The translations under genes and the position numbers were made by a program. From Deltaproteobacteria bacterium (GTDB taxonomy: Bacteria; Desulfobacterota; Desulfobacteria; C00003060; C00003106), in NCBI GenBank assembly GCA_019314005.1, contig JAFDAE010000113.1, positions 1 to 7,031 on the forward strand: 7,031 nucleotides of DNA, written 5' to 3'. The notes beneath the pieces are model-generated. The model worked only from the letters and a program-made list of their open reading frames with translations. It made no database searches and was not told the DNA's origin. The first letter of the stretch is position 1; each line of letters opens with the position of its first letter. Below are positions 6,279-7,031 of the stretch, piece after piece.

Positions 6279-6917
6279 ATGACGTCCTCTACAAAAGTCA
6301 GATGGTTCTTAAATCTTGTCACCCTTCTCCTGGTACTTGCCACTCCACTTTTCGCACGAACAGAAACCTTTACGGCAGCCCACGTATGTGACGGGGATAC
6401 CATCATCCTTTCCAATCAGCAGCACGTGCGCTATATCGGAATCAATGCGCCGGAGATCGCTCACGACATGAAACCTGCTGAATATTTTGGGCATGAGGCA
6501 AGGGAATGTAATAAACAGCTTGTCTTAGGGAAAAGGATAAGGCTTGAATTTGATCGAGAACGGCAAGATCGCCATGGAAGGACCCTTGCCTACGTCTATC
6601 TTGAAGACGGAACTTTTGTGAATGTAGAACTTGTCAGGGCAGGCTGTGCGCACGTGCTTTATGCACCTCAGAATGTAAAATATTATGCGAGCCTTCTCAC
6701 CTTACAACGGGAAGCGATTGAGGCACAAAAAGGGATGTGGCCACACATCCTCGCAGCTTCTCAAAAACCGTATACAGGTAACGCGAGATCCAAAAAATTT
6801 CACCGTCCCACCTGCTCATTCGGGCAACGAACATCTACGAAAAATGTGACACAGTTCAAAACGAAAAAAGAGGCTTTTATGAAGGGATACAGCCCATGCA
6901 GGAAGTGTCTTCCTTGA
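6279..6917 (+). CDS. Secreted thermonuclease-like (SNase) protein with C-terminal Ada-like metal-binding module
   Basis: 212 residues. An N-terminal signal sequence (hydrophobic 9-22, likely cleavage after LFA at 26) points to export. The SNase fold covers about 30-157: CDGDT (37-41) with metal-ligand Asp40; RYIGINAPE (51-59) carrying the Arg35- and Glu43-equivalents of S. aureus nuclease as Arg51 and Glu59; and HGRTLAYVY (99-107) carrying the Arg87-equivalent Arg101. The position equal to S. aureus Asp40 is Asn56, a substitution I recall from other bacterial homologues. Residues about 165-212 form a second module, YTGNARSKKFHRPTC then GYSPCRKC, with candidate ligands His175, Cys179, Cys207 and Cys210, resembling the Ada zinc-binding fold attached to other nucleases and DNA-binding proteins. 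Expected activity is Ca-dependent cleavage of DNA or RNA outside the cytoplasm. The ATG has no clear Shine-Dalgarno sequence; a TAA at 6255 excludes an earlier start. A TTATAA box (6262-6267) is a weak promoter hint. Confidence 0.9.
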   Translation: MTSSTKVRWFLNLVTLLLVLATPLFARTETFTAAHVCDGDTIILSNQQHVRYIGINAPEIAHDMKPAEYFGHEARECNKQLVLGKRIRLEFDRERQDRHGRTLAYVYLEDGTFVNVELVRAGCAHVLYAPQNVKYYASLLTLQREAIEAQKGMWPHILAASQKPYTGNARSKKFHRPTCSFGQRTSTKNVTQFKTKKEAFMKGYSPCRKCLP

Positions 6918-7031
6918 TCTGTCATCAAAAATGACTCCTATATCTTTTAACAATTGTCAATGACCAGTAACTAATTGGATATCGACCGCGCACACCTTGA
7001 ATTCCGGTATTCGGGCGACAGCGTCAAGGTC
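6918..7031. other. Right-edge segment; possible 3' end of a minus-strand gene
   Basis: The minus strand is open from 7031 to a TGA at 6959-6957, giving 24 residues that end in VDIQLVTGH. This could be the tail of a gene convergent with the nuclease, but it is too short to identify and the plus strand is also open after 6976. A short GTCAT/ATGAC hairpin (6921-6935) lies between; its 5-bp stem without a direct T-run is too weak to call a terminator. Confidence 0.2.

Noticed and set aside
1..7031. CRISPR array, transposase, integrase or toxin-antitoxin pair
   Set aside because: No regularly spaced direct repeats and no such coding motifs seen; the only tandem repeats are the in-frame 42-bp units of the lipoprotein gene.

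Overview
The window looks like the chromosome of a Gram-negative bacterium of moderate GC, most likely a deltaproteobacterium (Desulfobacterota-type). This rests on gene types: an outer-membrane beta-barrel, a secreted FecR-domain protein, a CHASE2 receptor, an alanine-zipper outer-membrane lipoprotein, and a tRNA with an encoded CCA. No taxonomic marker is present, so the placement is an inference.

Left two thirds (1-4861, minus strand): an apparent three-gene operon read right to left. (1) A Slam/DUF560-type protein, with periplasmic TPRs followed by an outer-membrane barrel (4861-3533). (2) A secreted FecR-domain protein whose C-terminal part looks like the TbpB-type eight-stranded barrel, with a possible second diverged copy of that lobe inside the protein (3435-1282). 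(3) A CHASE2 sensory receptor that runs off the left edge, so its cytoplasmic output domain is not visible (1243-1). Slam proteins export cargo carrying TbpB-type barrels (type XI secretion). The layout therefore suggests an exporter, its cargo and a transmembrane receptor in one transcription unit. This is the most interesting part of the window; the functional link to the receptor is inference.

Middle (4862-5482): an A/T-rich gap with interleaved inverted repeats and a possible broken small reading frame. It is followed by a tRNA-Leu(UAA) on the minus strand with a near-consensus sigma70 promoter, and by a weak divergent promoter for the next gene.

Right third (plus strand): an Lpp-like alanine-zipper lipoprotein built of 14-residue repeats; a strong nested palindrome; a cold-shock protein with a TTG start, its own promoter and a clear intrinsic terminator; and a secreted thermonuclease-like protein with an added C-terminal Cys/His metal-binding module. 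The last 114 bases hold no complete gene, only a possible tail of a minus-strand gene.
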